Source of the DNA: Roseibium sp. MMSF_3412
GTDB lineage: Bacteria; Pseudomonadota; Alphaproteobacteria; Rhizobiales; Stappiaceae
Direction of reading: 5' to 3'
Length of the DNA: 64,000 nt
Assembly (NCBI RefSeq): GCF_030733265.1
Contig: NZ_JASHJI010000006.1
Location: 124,001 to 188,000, forward strand
Below, one piece after another: positions 42,156 through 51,394 of the stretch. Position 1 is the first letter of the stretch, and each line of letters opens with the position of its first letter. Under the pieces are notes generated by a model. The model was not told the DNA's origin and did not search any database. It saw only the letters and a list, made by a program, of their open reading frames with translations. Both the position numbers and the translations under genes were made by a program.

Positions 42156-43316
42156 ATGACATCGCCGTCCGAAGCCTCTTTCGACATAGCGGTTGCCGGT
42201 GCCGGCATTTTTGGTCTTTCGATTGCGCACCGGGCAATCAAGCGCGGCCTGCGAACGGTCGTTCTGGAGGCTGCATACGTCGGGGCCGGCTCGAGCGGCG
42301 GCGTGCTTGGCGCGCTGATGCCGCATATGCCGGCGCGCTGGAACCCGAAGAAGGAATTCCAGTTTCAGGCCCTTCGTTCGCTTGAAGGCCATATCCGGCA
42401 GCTTGAGGAAGAGACCGGTCTGAGCTGCGGGTATGCGCGCTGCGGCCGCATCCTGCCACTGACAACACAGGACAAGCTGGACCACCACCTGGAACGCGCC
42501 GAGGAGAGCAAGCTCCGCTGGCATCCGCAAGAGACGGGTTTCACCTATGAGGTCGAACCGGTGGGACGCCGGTCGGACTGGCTGGAAGCGTCGGCGGCCC
42601 CGTTCGGTATAGTCTATGAAACACTCGCGGCACGCACCTCGCCGCGCGGCTATCTCGCCGCGCTTGCGGCCTTTGTCCGCCGGCATGCGACCCTGATGGA
42701 AAACACGGAAGTCGTGGATTTCGACGAGGCTTCGTCGACAGTCCGTTTTGCCGATGGTGAAACGCTAACGTCCAGGACCCTGGTTCTGGCGGGCGGATTT
42801 TCCGCATTTGGCCTGATCGAACGCTTCACCGGTGAGCGAATCGGCCGCGGGGAAAAGGGACAGGCGCTGCTGATGGACGGACAGGGTCTTGAGGACAAGC
42901 CGGCCATTTATTGCGACGGGCTCTACGTTGTGCCGCACGAAAACGGAACAATTGCCATCGGCAGCACGTCCGACCGCGAATTCACCGATGCGGCCACCTC
43001 CCCTGCGCGCAGCGCCGAACTTGCCGAACGAGCGACCCGGTTTTGTCCCCAGCTTGCAGGACGGAAGGTTCTGTCGGATTGGGCGGGCATCAGGCCGCGC
43101 TGCCACAAGCGAGATCCTCTGGTGGGCCGTCTTCCCGGCTCTCGCTCCCTCTACGCAGCCACCGGCGGCTACAAGATTTCCTTTGGGATCGCCCATCTCG
43201 TAGCGGACAGTCTCATCGCCGGAATCATGCAGGAAAGCCCCCGCCAGGAACTTCCGCAAACCTTTGACCCGAAACATCATTTCGGTGAAAACCGTCTAGA
43301 CTCGGACGGCTTCTGA
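42156..43316 (+). CDS. FAD-dependent oxidoreductase (DAO family), MnmC2-like
   Basis: A 386-residue flavoprotein. FAD-binding AVAGAGIFGLSIAHRA at the N-terminus; later SSGGVLGALMPHMPARWNPK, YVVPHENGTIAIGSTSD, WAGIRPRCHKRDPLVG and YAATGGYKISFGIA fit the DAO/MnmC C-domain pattern. MnmC2 removes the carboxymethyl group from cmnm5s2U in tRNA. The neighbour MnmD supports this role, although general D-amino-acid-oxidase-like activity cannot be excluded. No clear ribosome-binding site. Confidence 0.82.
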   Translation: MTSPSEASFDIAVAGAGIFGLSIAHRAIKRGLRTVVLEAAYVGAGSSGGVLGALMPHMPARWNPKKEFQFQALRSLEGHIRQLEEETGLSCGYARCGRILPLTTQDKLDHHLERAEESKLRWHPQETGFTYEVEPVGRRSDWLEASAAPFGIVYETLAARTSPRGYLAALAAFVRRHATLMENTEVVDFDEASSTVRFADGETLTSRTLVLAGGFSAFGLIERFTGERIGRGEKGQALLMDGQGLEDKPAIYCDGLYVVPHENGTIAIGSTSDREFTDAATSPARSAELAERATRFCPQLAGRKVLSDWAGIRPRCHKRDPLVGRLPGSRSLYAATGGYKISFGIAHLVADSLIAGIMQESPRQELPQTFDPKHHFGENRLDSDGF

Positions 43317-43608
43317 ATACCAGGGAAAGAGAATTTGCAGCACTCCGGAAAGGCGCAGATTTCCGTACACAGGCAAATGCAGCTTGCCGGGCGACCTACG
43401 TCAGATAATCTTTCGGGTAATCAGAAAAGCGTTGCAACAGTGTAGATGCCATAGAGGCTCAGTGAGATCGACCCCCAGAACAGGAGATTCTTGGCAAGCA
43501 GGAATGGAAGCGTTGCAACTCCGCCGCGATCTTGCAAAACGGCAGCCTTTTCACGCCCACCCAATTTGGGGTTGTGAACTTCTCCGGCAGCTGTCATCGC
43601 TCTGGCCA
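43317..43608. other. Short intergenic stretch around a small membrane ORF
   Basis: Mostly covered by the minus-strand ORF 43421-43609. 43317-43420 shows no gene. Upstream of 43609 the DNA becomes AT-rich (43680-43850), which may hold the promoters for this ORF and for ybaK. Confidence 0.4.
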
Positions 43609-43609
43609 T
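43421..43609 (-). CDS. Small hypothetical membrane protein
   Basis: A 62-residue ORF with one clear hydrophobic helix near its C-terminus (FLLAKNLLFWGSISLSLYGI). Start at 43609 with GAGGA 8 bases upstream; the frame is open to 43639. Not recognised. Size and topology fit many small alphaproteobacterial membrane proteins, but no homology can be tested here. Confidence 0.45.
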   Translation of the reverse strand: MARAMTAAGEVHNPKLGGREKAAVLQDRGGVATLPFLLAKNLLFWGSISLSLYGIYTVATLF

Positions 43610-43850
43610 ATGCGCATTCCTCGAACTTCGCGCCTTCAAGACGCCTTCACGTATTTCTCCGTCACATTATCAATAAGCATTATGGAGCAAGTGTTTAACT
43701 CTCGTTTAAATTCAGTATGAACGCATTGTTAATTTAGAACAGGTGAATTTTAATTTAATTCACAAGTAGTTTTCGTCTTGTTGATTGTTCTTAGGCCTTA
43801 ATAGTGTCAATTTTTACGATCTCGTTACTAACAAGGGATGCCCGAAACAA

Positions 43851-44327
43851 ATGAGCCTTGCCAGCGTACGCCGACACCTTGAAATTGCAGCGCCGGAGCT
43901 GACCATCATCGAAACGGACCAAAGCAGCGCAACCGTGGAGCTGGCGGCTGAAGCGCATGGCGTGGCACCCGGTCAAATTGCAAAGACGCTGTCGTTTCAG
44001 CTGAAGGACACGATCTTTCTTGTCGTCGCGCGCGGAGATGCCCGCATGGACAACAAGAAGGCGAAGGCAGCCTTTGGCGGAAAGATAAAGATGCTCGGGC
44101 TAGAAGACGTGGAGAAGCTGACCGGGCACCCCGTTGGCGGCGTCTGCCCGTTTGGCCTTGCGCAACCGCTCCCGGTTTACTGCGATGTTTCCCTGAAGGC
44201 GTTTGACATCGTCATCCCTGCTGCAGGGGCGACCAACGCTGCCGTCAGGATCAGTCCCGAGCGTCTTGCGGACATCACGGATGCACAGTGGGTCGATGTG
44301 TGCCAGCCGCCACCGGAAGAAGGCTGA
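43851..44327 (+). CDS. YbaK/EbsC family protein (aminoacyl-tRNA deacylase fold)
   Basis: A 158-residue single-domain protein: QIAKTLSFQLKDTIFLVVAR, the core DARMDNKKAKAAFGGKIKML, and GHPVGGVCPFGLAQPLPVYC, all conserved in YbaK/ProX-type editing proteins that hydrolyse mischarged tRNA (for example Cys-tRNAPro). Start at 43851 because the region before it does not match the family; the nearest ribosome-binding-like AGGGA is 13 bases off. Convergent with the epimerase; a dispersed repeat lies in the gap. Confidence 0.88.
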   Translation: MSLASVRRHLEIAAPELTIIETDQSSATVELAAEAHGVAPGQIAKTLSFQLKDTIFLVVARGDARMDNKKAKAAFGGKIKMLGLEDVEKLTGHPVGGVCPFGLAQPLPVYCDVSLKAFDIVIPAAGATNAAVRISPERLADITDAQWVDVCQPPPEEG

Positions 44328-44346
44328 AGCTTAGGGTAAGAACAAT

Positions 44347-44538
44347 ATAAATGAAGTCAATTTGGTTTGGATCGTTTTGACCAACTGCAAGGAGCGAAAG
44401 CGCAGGAAATGTGGTTCATTTTCAAGCCTTTCGCGACGCTGCAGATGGCTGAAACGGCCAAATCCGAAGGACGACAAAATGGCCTCACCTCGCAGCGTCA
44501 CCGCGCTTGACCGGGCATAAAGCCCGCTCTACTCACGC
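44347..44538 (-). repeat. 192-bp dispersed repeat, copy B (inverted relative to copy A)
   Basis: Reverse complement matches 13088-13279 with about 12 substitutions and no gaps. It fills the gap between two convergent genes. Contains on the plus strand a 33-codon ORF (44409-44510, MWFIFKPFAT... to SQRHRA) parallel to that of copy A. To its right, 44575-44601 carries a further, diverged repeat end in the opposite orientation (shared TGAGTCCGTACCCTAG). Confidence 0.85.
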
Positions 44539-44588
44539 TTCCTCGCGAGATTTTGCCATTTCTGCCGCCAAATCGGCTTCATTAATGA

Positions 44589-44610
44589 GTCCGTACCCTA
44601 GGGTACGGAC
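44589..44610. repeat. Perfect 22-bp palindrome at the end of the repeat region
   Basis: The core CCGTACCCTAGGGTACGG is palindromic and extends two more bases each side. It consists of two repeat ends (GTCCGTACCCTA) joined head to head, and it stops 1 bp before the epimerase stop codon. Might also act as a transcript-end hairpin. Confidence 0.7.
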
Positions 44611-44611
44611 C

Positions 44612-45625
44612 CTAGACCTGATAATATTCCCTGTACCAGGCAACAAATTTGGCAATGCCCTCGCGAACGGAGGTTTTCGGCGTGTATCCGGTGAGCTTTT
44701 GCAGCAGATCGGCATCCGCCCACGTCGCAACAACATCGCCGGGCTGCATCGGCATCAGGTTACGCTCGGCGGTCTTTCCGGTTGCCTCTTCGATTGCGTC
44801 GATAAACTCGGTCAGCTGGACACAGGTCGAGTTGCCGATGTTGACGATGCGCCACGGGGCAACCGGTGACAGGCTGTCTCCCTCGGGAACCGCTTCCCCT
44901 TCGGCCGGGCGAACCGGAATCGCGTCCATGAGCAGACGGATGCCCTCGACAAGGTCTTCGACATAGGTGAAGTCCCGCTTCATGTCGCCATAGTTATAGA
45001 CGTCGATCGGCCGTCCCTCGAGAATGGCCTTGGCAAACTTGTGATGCGCCATGTCAGGCCGGGCCCAGGGCCCGTAGACGGTGAAGAAGCGGAACATGGT
45101 GATCGGAAGATCGTAAAGATGGGCATAGGAATGCGCCATCGACTCCGTGGCCTTCTTGGTCGCGGCATAAAATGACACCTGATGATCGGCCTTGTCCGTT
45201 TCCCTGTAGGGCATCGCCTCATTGGCGCCGTAGGCGGACGAGGTCGATGCCAGCAGCATGTGCTCGGGCGGATACGCTCTTGCTGCCTCAAGCAGCTCGA
45301 ACGTGCCGCAAATGTTGCTTTCCAGGTAGGAGCGCGGGTTTTCAATCGAGTAGCGAACCCCGGCCTGCGCAGCCAGGTGAATGACGAAATCGGGCGTTTC
45401 GGTCCGGAACAGCGACATCAGAAGGTCTGCCGTCTCGACCCGATCGTTCAATGCCTGGAAATGCTCGTGCTGAAGCAGCATCTGCTGCCTGCGCTCTTTC
45501 AACCGGACATCGTAATAGTCGGTCATGGCGTCCAGACCGATGACCCTGAACCCATCCTTCAACAGACGCGTGCACAAGAAGTATCCGATAAATCCGGCCG
45601 AACCGGTTACCAAAACGGTTTTCAT
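44612..45625 (-). CDS. NAD-dependent epimerase, UDP-glucuronate 4-epimerase type
   Basis: A 337-residue extended SDR. Cofactor motif TGSAGFIG, catalytic Ser in STSSAYGANE and YAATKKATE with Tyr and Lys; AAQAGVRYSIENPRSYLESN and RFFTVYGPWARPDMAHHKFA are typical of UDP-GlcA 4-epimerases making UDP-GalA for polysaccharides. Start at 45625 (MKTVLV). It lies 189 bp downstream of cysNC, with a terminator in between. The stop codon lies in the repeat end. Confidence 0.88.
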   Translation of the reverse strand: MKTVLVTGSAGFIGYFLCTRLLKDGFRVIGLDAMTDYYDVRLKERRQQMLLQHEHFQALNDRVETADLLMSLFRTETPDFVIHLAAQAGVRYSIENPRSYLESNICGTFELLEAARAYPPEHMLLASTSSAYGANEAMPYRETDKADHQVSFYAATKKATESMAHSYAHLYDLPITMFRFFTVYGPWARPDMAHHKFAKAILEGRPIDVYNYGDMKRDFTYVEDLVEGIRLLMDAIPVRPAEGEAVPEGDSLSPVAPWRIVNIGNSTCVQLTEFIDAIEEATGKTAERNLMPMQPGDVVATWADADLLQKLTGYTPKTSVREGIAKFVAWYREYYQV

Positions 45626-45753
45626 CTGCACGCGCCGCCCTTTAGCCGAGAGGGAAAAATTGTTGCCCGGGTCTTATAGGGCTTCGTCGCCCCGGGCAAC
45701 GGCAAACTCCGTCTCCGGCACCAACGGCACTGGTACTGGTGCAAAGAGAAAAC

Positions 45754-45780
45754 GCGGCCCCACAAGGTGAGGCCGCGTCT
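45754..45780 (-). terminator. Intrinsic terminator after cysNC
   Basis: Arms ACGCGGCC and GGCCGCGT (plus a CAC/GTG extension) with a 3-base loop; on the minus strand it runs into TTTTCTCTTT. It separates the cys operon from the epimerase. Confidence 0.85.
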
Positions 45781-45814
45781 TGAAAGTTCTTCCTGCAGTC
45801 CCGCGATCCGGTGA

Positions 45815-47722
45815 TCAGGTACCCAGGAAGCCGTTTTTCCTGAGGTATCCGATGATCTCCTCGGCGACGTCTTCCGGATCCCGGTCGACATTGCGAATAC
45901 GGATTTCCGGGTTTTCCGGGGCTTCATACGGGCTGTCGATGCCAGTGAAGTTCTTGATCTCGCCCCGGTCCGCCTTCTCGTAAAGACCTTTCGGATCACG
46001 CTGACGGCAGACCTCGATCGGGGTATCGACAAACACTTCAACAAATTCGCCCTCGCCCAACAAGTCGCGTGCCATCCGGCGCTCGGAAATGAACGGCGAG
46101 ATGAACGAGACAAGCGTGATCAGGCCCGCATCCGCGAACAGCTTGGCGACCTCGCCCACGCGGCGGATATTCTCCACCCGGTCCGCGTCGGTGAAGCCCA
46201 GGTCCTTGTTGAGACCGTGGCGGACATTGTCGCCGTCGAGCGTGTAGGTGTGCTTGCCGTCGATATGCAGTTTTTTCTCCACGATCGAGGCGATGGTGGA
46301 TTTGCCCGACCCGGACAGGCCGGTGAACCACAGAACGGCCGGCTTCTGACCCAGCTTTTCAGAGCGTGCGGTCTTGTCGACATCCAGCGCCTGCCAGTGA
46401 ATGTTGCTGGCGCGTCTGAGCGCGAACCAGACCATTCCCGCGCCGACGGTGGCGTTGGACATGCGGTCGATCAGAATGAACGACCCTGTCGACCGGTTGG
46501 CTTCATAAGGATCAAAGGGAACCGCCGATGACAAGGCGAAGTTACAAAACGCGATCTCGTTCAGCTCAAGCGTTTTGCCCGCGACATGCTCGAACGTGTT
46601 CACGTTGATCTTGTGCTTGATCTCCGACACGGTGGCCGTGACCGTGCGCGTCCCGATCTTCAGAAGATACGGGCGCCCGGGCAGCAGCGGTTCGTCGCTC
46701 ATCCAGATGACATGCGCAGCAAACTGGTCCGCGACATCCGGGCGGTGGGCCGCGGACGACAAAAGATCTCCGCGCGAGATATCGATTTCATCCTCAAGCG
46801 TCAGCGTGACCGCCTCACCCGCGCTGGCTTCTGCAACCTCTCCGCCCGCACCGATGATGTTTTGAACCTTCGACGTCTTCGCCGGACCGGCGACAACGAG
46901 TTCATCGCCGACCGAAACACGGCCGCTGGCGATCGTTCCCGTGTAACCCCGGAAATCAAGATTGGGCCGGTTGACCCATTGCACCGGAAACCGGAACGGC
47001 GCCTCGAGCGCATGTTCGCCGACTTCGACACTTTCCAGATGCTCCAGAAGGGTCGGACCGGTGTACCAGTCCATGTGCTCGCCCTTGGCGGTGATGTTGT
47101 CACCAAAGCGCGCGGACATCGGGATCGCCTCAAGGGTCTCGAAGTCGAAGCCGTTGGCGAACACCTCGAATTCCTTGCGGATCTCGTCGAACCGCGTCTG
47201 CGAATACTCGACAAGGTCAATCTTGTTGACGGCAAGCACCACGTGGCGAATGCCAAGCAGAGAGGCGATGAAGGCGTGCCGGCGGGTCTGCACCAGCAAT
47301 CCGTTGCGGGCATCCACAAGAAGCACCGCAAGGTCTGCCGTGGAAGCGCCTGTCGCCATGTTGCGCGTGTACTGTTCGTGTCCTGGCGTGTCGGCCACGA
47401 TGAACTTGCGCTTGTCGGTCGCAAAGAACCTGTAGGCAACGTCGATGGTGATCCCCTGCTCTCGCTCGGCCTCGAGGCCGTCGACCAGAAGCGCAAGATC
47501 GATATCCTCGCCAACGGTTCCGTGTTTCTTGGAGTCCCGTTCCAGCGCCGCGAGCTGATCCTCGAAAATCAGCTTGGTGTCGTAAAGCAGGCGGCCGATC
47601 AGCGTCGACTTGCCGTCATCGACCGAACCACAGGTGAGAAAGCGGAGCTGATCCTTGGTTTCCTGCGCAAGGATATAGTCCGTTACGGCTGCCTCTGCAG
47701 CTTCCGTGACATCTGCAGTCAT
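45815..47722 (-). CDS. cysNC: Bifunctional sulfate adenylyltransferase subunit 1 / adenylylsulfate kinase
   Basis: A 635-residue fusion. The N-terminal GTPase (CysN) has [25 protein letters not shown] and [11 protein letters not shown]; the C-terminal APS kinase (CysC) has [15 protein letters not shown] and [15 protein letters not shown], and ends with the kinase-type [18 protein letters not shown]. With CysD it makes APS, then PAPS, using ATP and GTP. ATG 47722 begins 1 bp after the cysD stop. The same fusion is called NodQ in rhizobia. Confidence 0.96.
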   Translation of the reverse strand: MTADVTEAAEAAVTDYILAQETKDQLRFLTCGSVDDGKSTLIGRLLYDTKLIFEDQLAALERDSKKHGTVGEDIDLALLVDGLEAEREQGITIDVAYRFFATDKRKFIVADTPGHEQYTRNMATGASTADLAVLLVDARNGLLVQTRRHAFIASLLGIRHVVLAVNKIDLVEYSQTRFDEIRKEFEVFANGFDFETLEAIPMSARFGDNITAKGEHMDWYTGPTLLEHLESVEVGEHALEAPFRFPVQWVNRPNLDFRGYTGTIASGRVSVGDELVVAGPAKTSKVQNIIGAGGEVAEASAGEAVTLTLEDEIDISRGDLLSSAAHRPDVADQFAAHVIWMSDEPLLPGRPYLLKIGTRTVTATVSEIKHKINVNTFEHVAGKTLELNEIAFCNFALSSAVPFDPYEANRSTGSFILIDRMSNATVGAGMVWFALRRASNIHWQALDVDKTARSEKLGQKPAVLWFTGLSGSGKSTIASIVEKKLHIDGKHTYTLDGDNVRHGLNKDLGFTDADRVENIRRVGEVAKLFADAGLITLVSFISPFISERRMARDLLGEGEFVEVFVDTPIEVCRQRDPKGLYEKADRGEIKNFTGIDSPYEAPENPEIRIRNVDRDPEDVAEEIIGYLRKNGFLGT

Positions 47723-47723
47723 C

Positions 47724-48653
47724 TTAGAAATACCCTTCCCGCTTCTTCTTTTCCATGGACGCACTTTCGTCCTTGTCGATCAGCCGCCCCTGACGTTCTG
47801 ATGTGCGGGCGATCAGCATTTCGCGGACGATCGCGGGAAGTGTGTCGGCCTCCGATTCAATGGCGCCGGTCAGCGGGTAACAGCCGAGCGTGCGGAACCG
47901 CACCTTCTTTTCCTGGATGATTTCGCCGGGCTGAAGCTTCATGCGCTCATCGTCGACCATGATCAGCATGCCGTCGCGTTCGACCACCGGCCGCTTTGCC
48001 GCCAGATAGAGCGGGACCATCGGAATATTCTCCGTCAGGATGTACTGCCAGATATCCAGCTCGGTCCAGTTGGACAGCGGGAACGCCCGGATGCTCTCGC
48101 CTTTCGCGACGCGGGCATTGTAGAGGTTCCAGAGTTCGGGCCGCTGGTTTTTCGGATCCCAGCCATGGTTGGAATTGCGGAAGGAAAAGACGCGCTCCTT
48201 GGCGCGGGACTTTTCCTCGTCCCGGCGCGCACCGCCGAAGGCCGCGTCAAAGCCGTATTTGTCGAGCGCCTGCTTCAGCGCTTCGGTCTTCATGATGTGC
48301 GTGTGAACGGACGACCCGTGATCAAACGGATTGATGTTCTTCTGAACACCTTCCGGATTGGTGTAGACGAGCAGGTCCAGTCCGAGACGCTTCGCGGTCT
48401 CATCGCGAAACCGTATCATGTCCTGAAACTTCCAGGTCGTATCCACATGAAGCAATGGAAACGGTGGCTTGGAGGGATAAAAGGCCTTCATCGCAAGGTG
48501 CAGCATGACGCCGGAGTCCTTGCCGATGGAATACAGCATCACCGGGTTCGAAAACTCCGCTGCCACTTCCCGGATAATGTGGATGCTTTCCGCTTCAAGG
48601 CGCTTCAGATTGCTCAGGCGCTCCGGCGTGATCCCGTGAGATTGCATGTTCAT
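47724..48653 (-). CDS. cysD: Sulfate adenylyltransferase subunit 2
   Basis: A 309-residue protein. The PP-loop [20 protein letters not shown] binds [23 protein letters not shown] and [20 protein letters not shown] are CysD landmarks. It forms the ATP sulfurylase with CysN. Second gene of cysQ-cysD-cysNC; the cysNC ATG follows the TAA after one base. Two Met codons (48653, 48647) are possible starts. Confidence 0.95.
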   Translation of the reverse strand: MNMQSHGITPERLSNLKRLEAESIHIIREVAAEFSNPVMLYSIGKDSGVMLHLAMKAFYPSKPPFPLLHVDTTWKFQDMIRFRDETAKRLGLDLLVYTNPEGVQKNINPFDHGSSVHTHIMKTEALKQALDKYGFDAAFGGARRDEEKSRAKERVFSFRNSNHGWDPKNQRPELWNLYNARVAKGESIRAFPLSNWTELDIWQYILTENIPMVPLYLAAKRPVVERDGMLIMVDDERMKLQPGEIIQEKKVRFRTLGCYPLTGAIESEADTLPAIVREMLIARTSERQGRLIDKDESASMEKKKREGYF

Positions 48654-48726
48654 GTTCGCTTTTCCGTTCTGACCGGCGAACCGGCTTTATCTGGATATGT
48701 CCTGTCTTTTTTGTGGCAGAAAGTCT

Positions 48727-49566
48727 TCAGGCCGCGGTCGGTTCCGGCAAAAGTTCCCTGGAAGTCACGGCGATGAAGTGGGGATTGCGCAAATCGTCCT
48801 TGGTGGCATTTTCCGGCACCGAATACACGAAGTCGGTCCCGTCCGCGGCAAGGACCACGGCACCGCCTGCGGCGCGCACAACAGCGTCCCCGGCGGCGAT
48901 ATCCCACTGCATGGTCGGGGCAAGACGCGGATAGAGGTCCGCCCTCCCGGCAGCAACCCAGCACAGTTTCAGCGACGACCCCACCGATAGACGTTCTGCA
49001 ACATTCAGCCGATCGATAAGCGCCGATGTTTCTTCCGAAAGATGAGAGCGGCTTGCGAGCACGCTCAATCCGCCAGCCGGCGGCGTTCTGACCTTGACGG
49101 ACTCAATCTGCGCAATACTCCCGTCCGCGATGCTTGCCTTGAAGGCGCGTTGTCCACCGGCTTGCGCAGCCGAACCGGGGTTTCCCCAGTAGATTTCGCC
49201 AAGTGCAGGCGCGGACACGACGCCAAATACAGGAACACCCTTTTCGATCAGCGCGATGTTGACGGTAAATTCACCGTTCTTCTTGAGGAACTCTTTCGTT
49301 CCATCAAGCGGGTCTACCAGAAAGTAGATATCGCCGACGTCCGGCAGATTGCCGGCTTCGACGGATTCCTCGGCGACCACAGGTATATCCGGGAAAGCCT
49401 CTTTCAGTCCCGCCAGGATGATCCGTTCGGCGGCAGCATCCGCCTTGGTTACCGGCGACCCGTCCGCCTTGTTCTCCACCTCGAACGGCTCTGCATAAAT
49501 TTTCAGGATCTCCTCGCCGGCCCGCACGGCCAACTGACACAATAAGGATATCTGCTCTTCTGTCAT
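48727..49566 (-). CDS. cysQ: 3'(2'),5'-bisphosphate nucleotidase
   Basis: A 279-residue Mg-dependent phosphatase of the inositol-monophosphatase fold. Metal-site motifs: VVAEESVEAG, FLVDPLDGTKEFLKK and MQWDIAAGDAVVRAAGG. It converts PAP, the product of PAPS use, to AMP. Start set at MTEEQ (49566) since the frame beyond lacks family features. Leads the cys run 73 bp upstream of cysD. Confidence 0.93.
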   Translation of the reverse strand: MTEEQISLLCQLAVRAGEEILKIYAEPFEVENKADGSPVTKADAAAERIILAGLKEAFPDIPVVAEESVEAGNLPDVGDIYFLVDPLDGTKEFLKKNGEFTVNIALIEKGVPVFGVVSAPALGEIYWGNPGSAAQAGGQRAFKASIADGSIAQIESVKVRTPPAGGLSVLASRSHLSEETSALIDRLNVAERLSVGSSLKLCWVAAGRADLYPRLAPTMQWDIAAGDAVVRAAGGAVVLAADGTDFVYSVPENATKDDLRNPHFIAVTSRELLPEPTAA

Positions 49567-50153
49567 CAACGCCTCGAATAGACCAAAACCAGTCTGTTTC
49601 GGTCGGGTTTCACCGGTCTTCCCGTCCGGTAGATAAAGGAAACACATGCATCAATTCAAGAAATGGCGTTCCACGGATTCACCCGTTGGAGGAATGCCTC
49701 AACCTGCCATTCGTGACTTGTGGGTGTTTATTGCGCGCACGGTATCCGCTTTCCAATTCGCCCTGAAACCCGCCTGATATGTCCGTTGTTCAGGCCCGCC
49801 TCAAGTTGATTGATGATCGGTCCCAAGATTGTCGCACTGCAAAACACTCTGCGCCGGCACTGTAAATTCGCCGCATCCATTGCGCAACAAATCTCTTCAA
49901 TAAATTGCAACGGGACACGCCAATTCAACTGAAAATTACAATCAATTTAAATACATTTTTATGTTTTTACGTTAATTTCGCATTCTTTTCGCATTCTTTA
50001 CATCCAAGAATTGCAGCAACTTATTATTTGAACTTAAAAAATACCGATTTTGGTCGTTTTGTTTTGTTTATCTGTTCAAATTCACTTCTTGGAAACAGCT
50101 TTAAACTAGGCTTAAAATTCAATAGGGGCTGACCCTTTGCGAGCCTATGCGAG
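49567..50153. other. AT-rich intergenic region
   Basis: No gene supported. 49890-50130 is strongly AT-rich, unlike its surroundings. A 13-base unit TTTCGCATTCTTT occurs twice in an 11-bp overlap (49976-49999). Probably holds the promoter of the first PilZ gene; the left part should hold the cysQ promoter on the minus strand. Confidence 0.55.
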
Positions 50154-50654
50154 ATGACCATGTCGAATGTCAATCCTGCACCGCAGCAAGACGCGGACAA
50201 CAATGAGACCGAAGACTTCACGCCGCGTGCGCGCCGAGCGCGCGTTTACAAGAAAGGCAAGATGGTCTTTCAGAACGGCCTGAGGTCCATTCCCTGCGTC
50301 GTCCGGAACATCTCGGACGGCGGCGCGATGCTCGAATTCGACCAGCCCTACATCCTGCCCAAGGACTTCGAACTCTATATCGACCTGGAAGATTACGAGG
50401 TTTCCTGCGAGCGAAGGTGGGAGACCGGATTGAAATGCGGCGTGATGTTCACAAGCGATAGACGCCACGTGCCGCAGAAACGCTATCAGACCCTGAGCCC
50501 GTCCGACGCTGTCCTGCAAAGCGGATTCGATGCCTTCCACACGGATCCGGACGCATCCGAAGAGGAAGCCGAAAGCGAAGACCAGGCCGGATCGGCAAAT
50601 GCCTCGGACAACGTCCCGAACGGCGGCAAACCTTCCTTCGGCCGGCGGCGTTGA
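50154..50654 (+). CDS. PilZ domain-containing protein, paralogue 1
   Basis: A 166-residue protein. PilZ fold with the RxxxR-type basic start (RARRARVYKKGKM), RSIPCVVRNISDGGAMLEF containing the D/N-x-S-x-x-G motif that binds c-di-GMP, and WETGLKCGVMF. The C-terminal 50 residues are acidic, ending in FGRRR. Two Met starts (50154, 50160) with no clear ribosome-binding site. The next gene is a close paralogue, 100 bp downstream. Confidence 0.88.
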   Translation: MTMSNVNPAPQQDADNNETEDFTPRARRARVYKKGKMVFQNGLRSIPCVVRNISDGGAMLEFDQPYILPKDFELYIDLEDYEVSCERRWETGLKCGVMFTSDRRHVPQKRYQTLSPSDAVLQSGFDAFHTDPDASEEEAESEDQAGSANASDNVPNGGKPSFGRRR

Positions 50655-50754
50655 CATTCGCGCTCCGATTCACGGAATGACAAGGACTTTCTGGTAAAAC
50701 GGGCATGTTTCAGGGTGTTTTGCACACCCTTCCGAACACGAGAAGCGAAGAAAC

Positions 50755-51261
50755 ATGCCCGACACCGAAAACGCAGCCCAATCGCCCTCCGACGACATTG
50801 ACACCGAGCAGAACGAGCGTGCCCGCAGGGCACGTGCCCTCAAGAAGGGAAAGCTGATTTTCAACAGGGGCCTGCGATCGGTTCCGTGTATCGTGCGCAA
50901 TCTGTCGGAAACCGGCGCAAAGCTGGAATTCGAACAGGCGTATCTTCTGCCCCAGGAATTCGTGCTTCAGATCGATCTGGAGGACTTCGAGGTGACCTGC
51001 CAAAGACGGTGGGAAGACGGGCTGCGCTGCGGCGTTGAATTCATTTCCGGGAAGCGCCCGGTCGGCCAGTTGCGTTCCCAGACGCTGAAATCATCGGACG
51101 ACGCACTGACGGAAGAAATCGACGAACTCCGGGATTCACCGGACAATTTCTTTTCGCGCAAACGGGTCCAGGACGACAAGCGCCGGAATGAGCCTGAACA
51201 ACCGTCACGAAGCGCGCGTCAATCGGCAGACGCTGCCAAGGGTTTCGGCCGCCGCCGCTGA
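50755..51261 (+). CDS. PilZ domain-containing protein, paralogue 2
   Basis: A 168-residue protein matching the previous one through the PilZ domain (NERARRARALKKGKL, RSVPCIVRNLSETGAKLEF, RRWEDGLRCGVEFISG). The tail differs but again ends GFGRRR, so the last five residues are shared although the linkers are unrelated. AAGCGAAGAA serves as a weak ribosome-binding site. Arose by tandem duplication; probably a cytoplasmic c-di-GMP effector pair. Confidence 0.88.
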   Translation: MPDTENAAQSPSDDIDTEQNERARRARALKKGKLIFNRGLRSVPCIVRNLSETGAKLEFEQAYLLPQEFVLQIDLEDFEVTCQRRWEDGLRCGVEFISGKRPVGQLRSQTLKSSDDALTEEIDELRDSPDNFFSRKRVQDDKRRNEPEQPSRSARQSADAAKGFGRRR

Positions 51262-51319
51262 CACAACAAGTCGTCGTGGTTCTTGCCGGCTTTCGATGCT
51301 GACTGCAGTTTTGGAAAAC

Positions 51320-51394
51320 TGGCTGGGGTGGCTGGATTCGAACCAGCGCATGGCGGTACCAAAAACCGCTGCCTTACCGCTTGGCTACACCCCA
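51320..51394 (-). tRNA. tRNA-Gln (anticodon TTG)
   Basis: Minus-strand cloverleaf: acceptor TGGGGTG / CACCCCA, D-arm AGCCAAGCGGTAAGGC, anticodon arm GCGGT-TTTTGGT-ACCGC with anticodon TTG, T-arm GCTGGTTCGAATCCAGC, discriminator G and an encoded CCA. Confidence 0.96.

Noticed and set aside
45815..48653. nodPQ of a symbiosis island
   Set aside because: No nod genes nearby; the cysQ neighbour and plain context fit housekeeping or polysaccharide sulfation.
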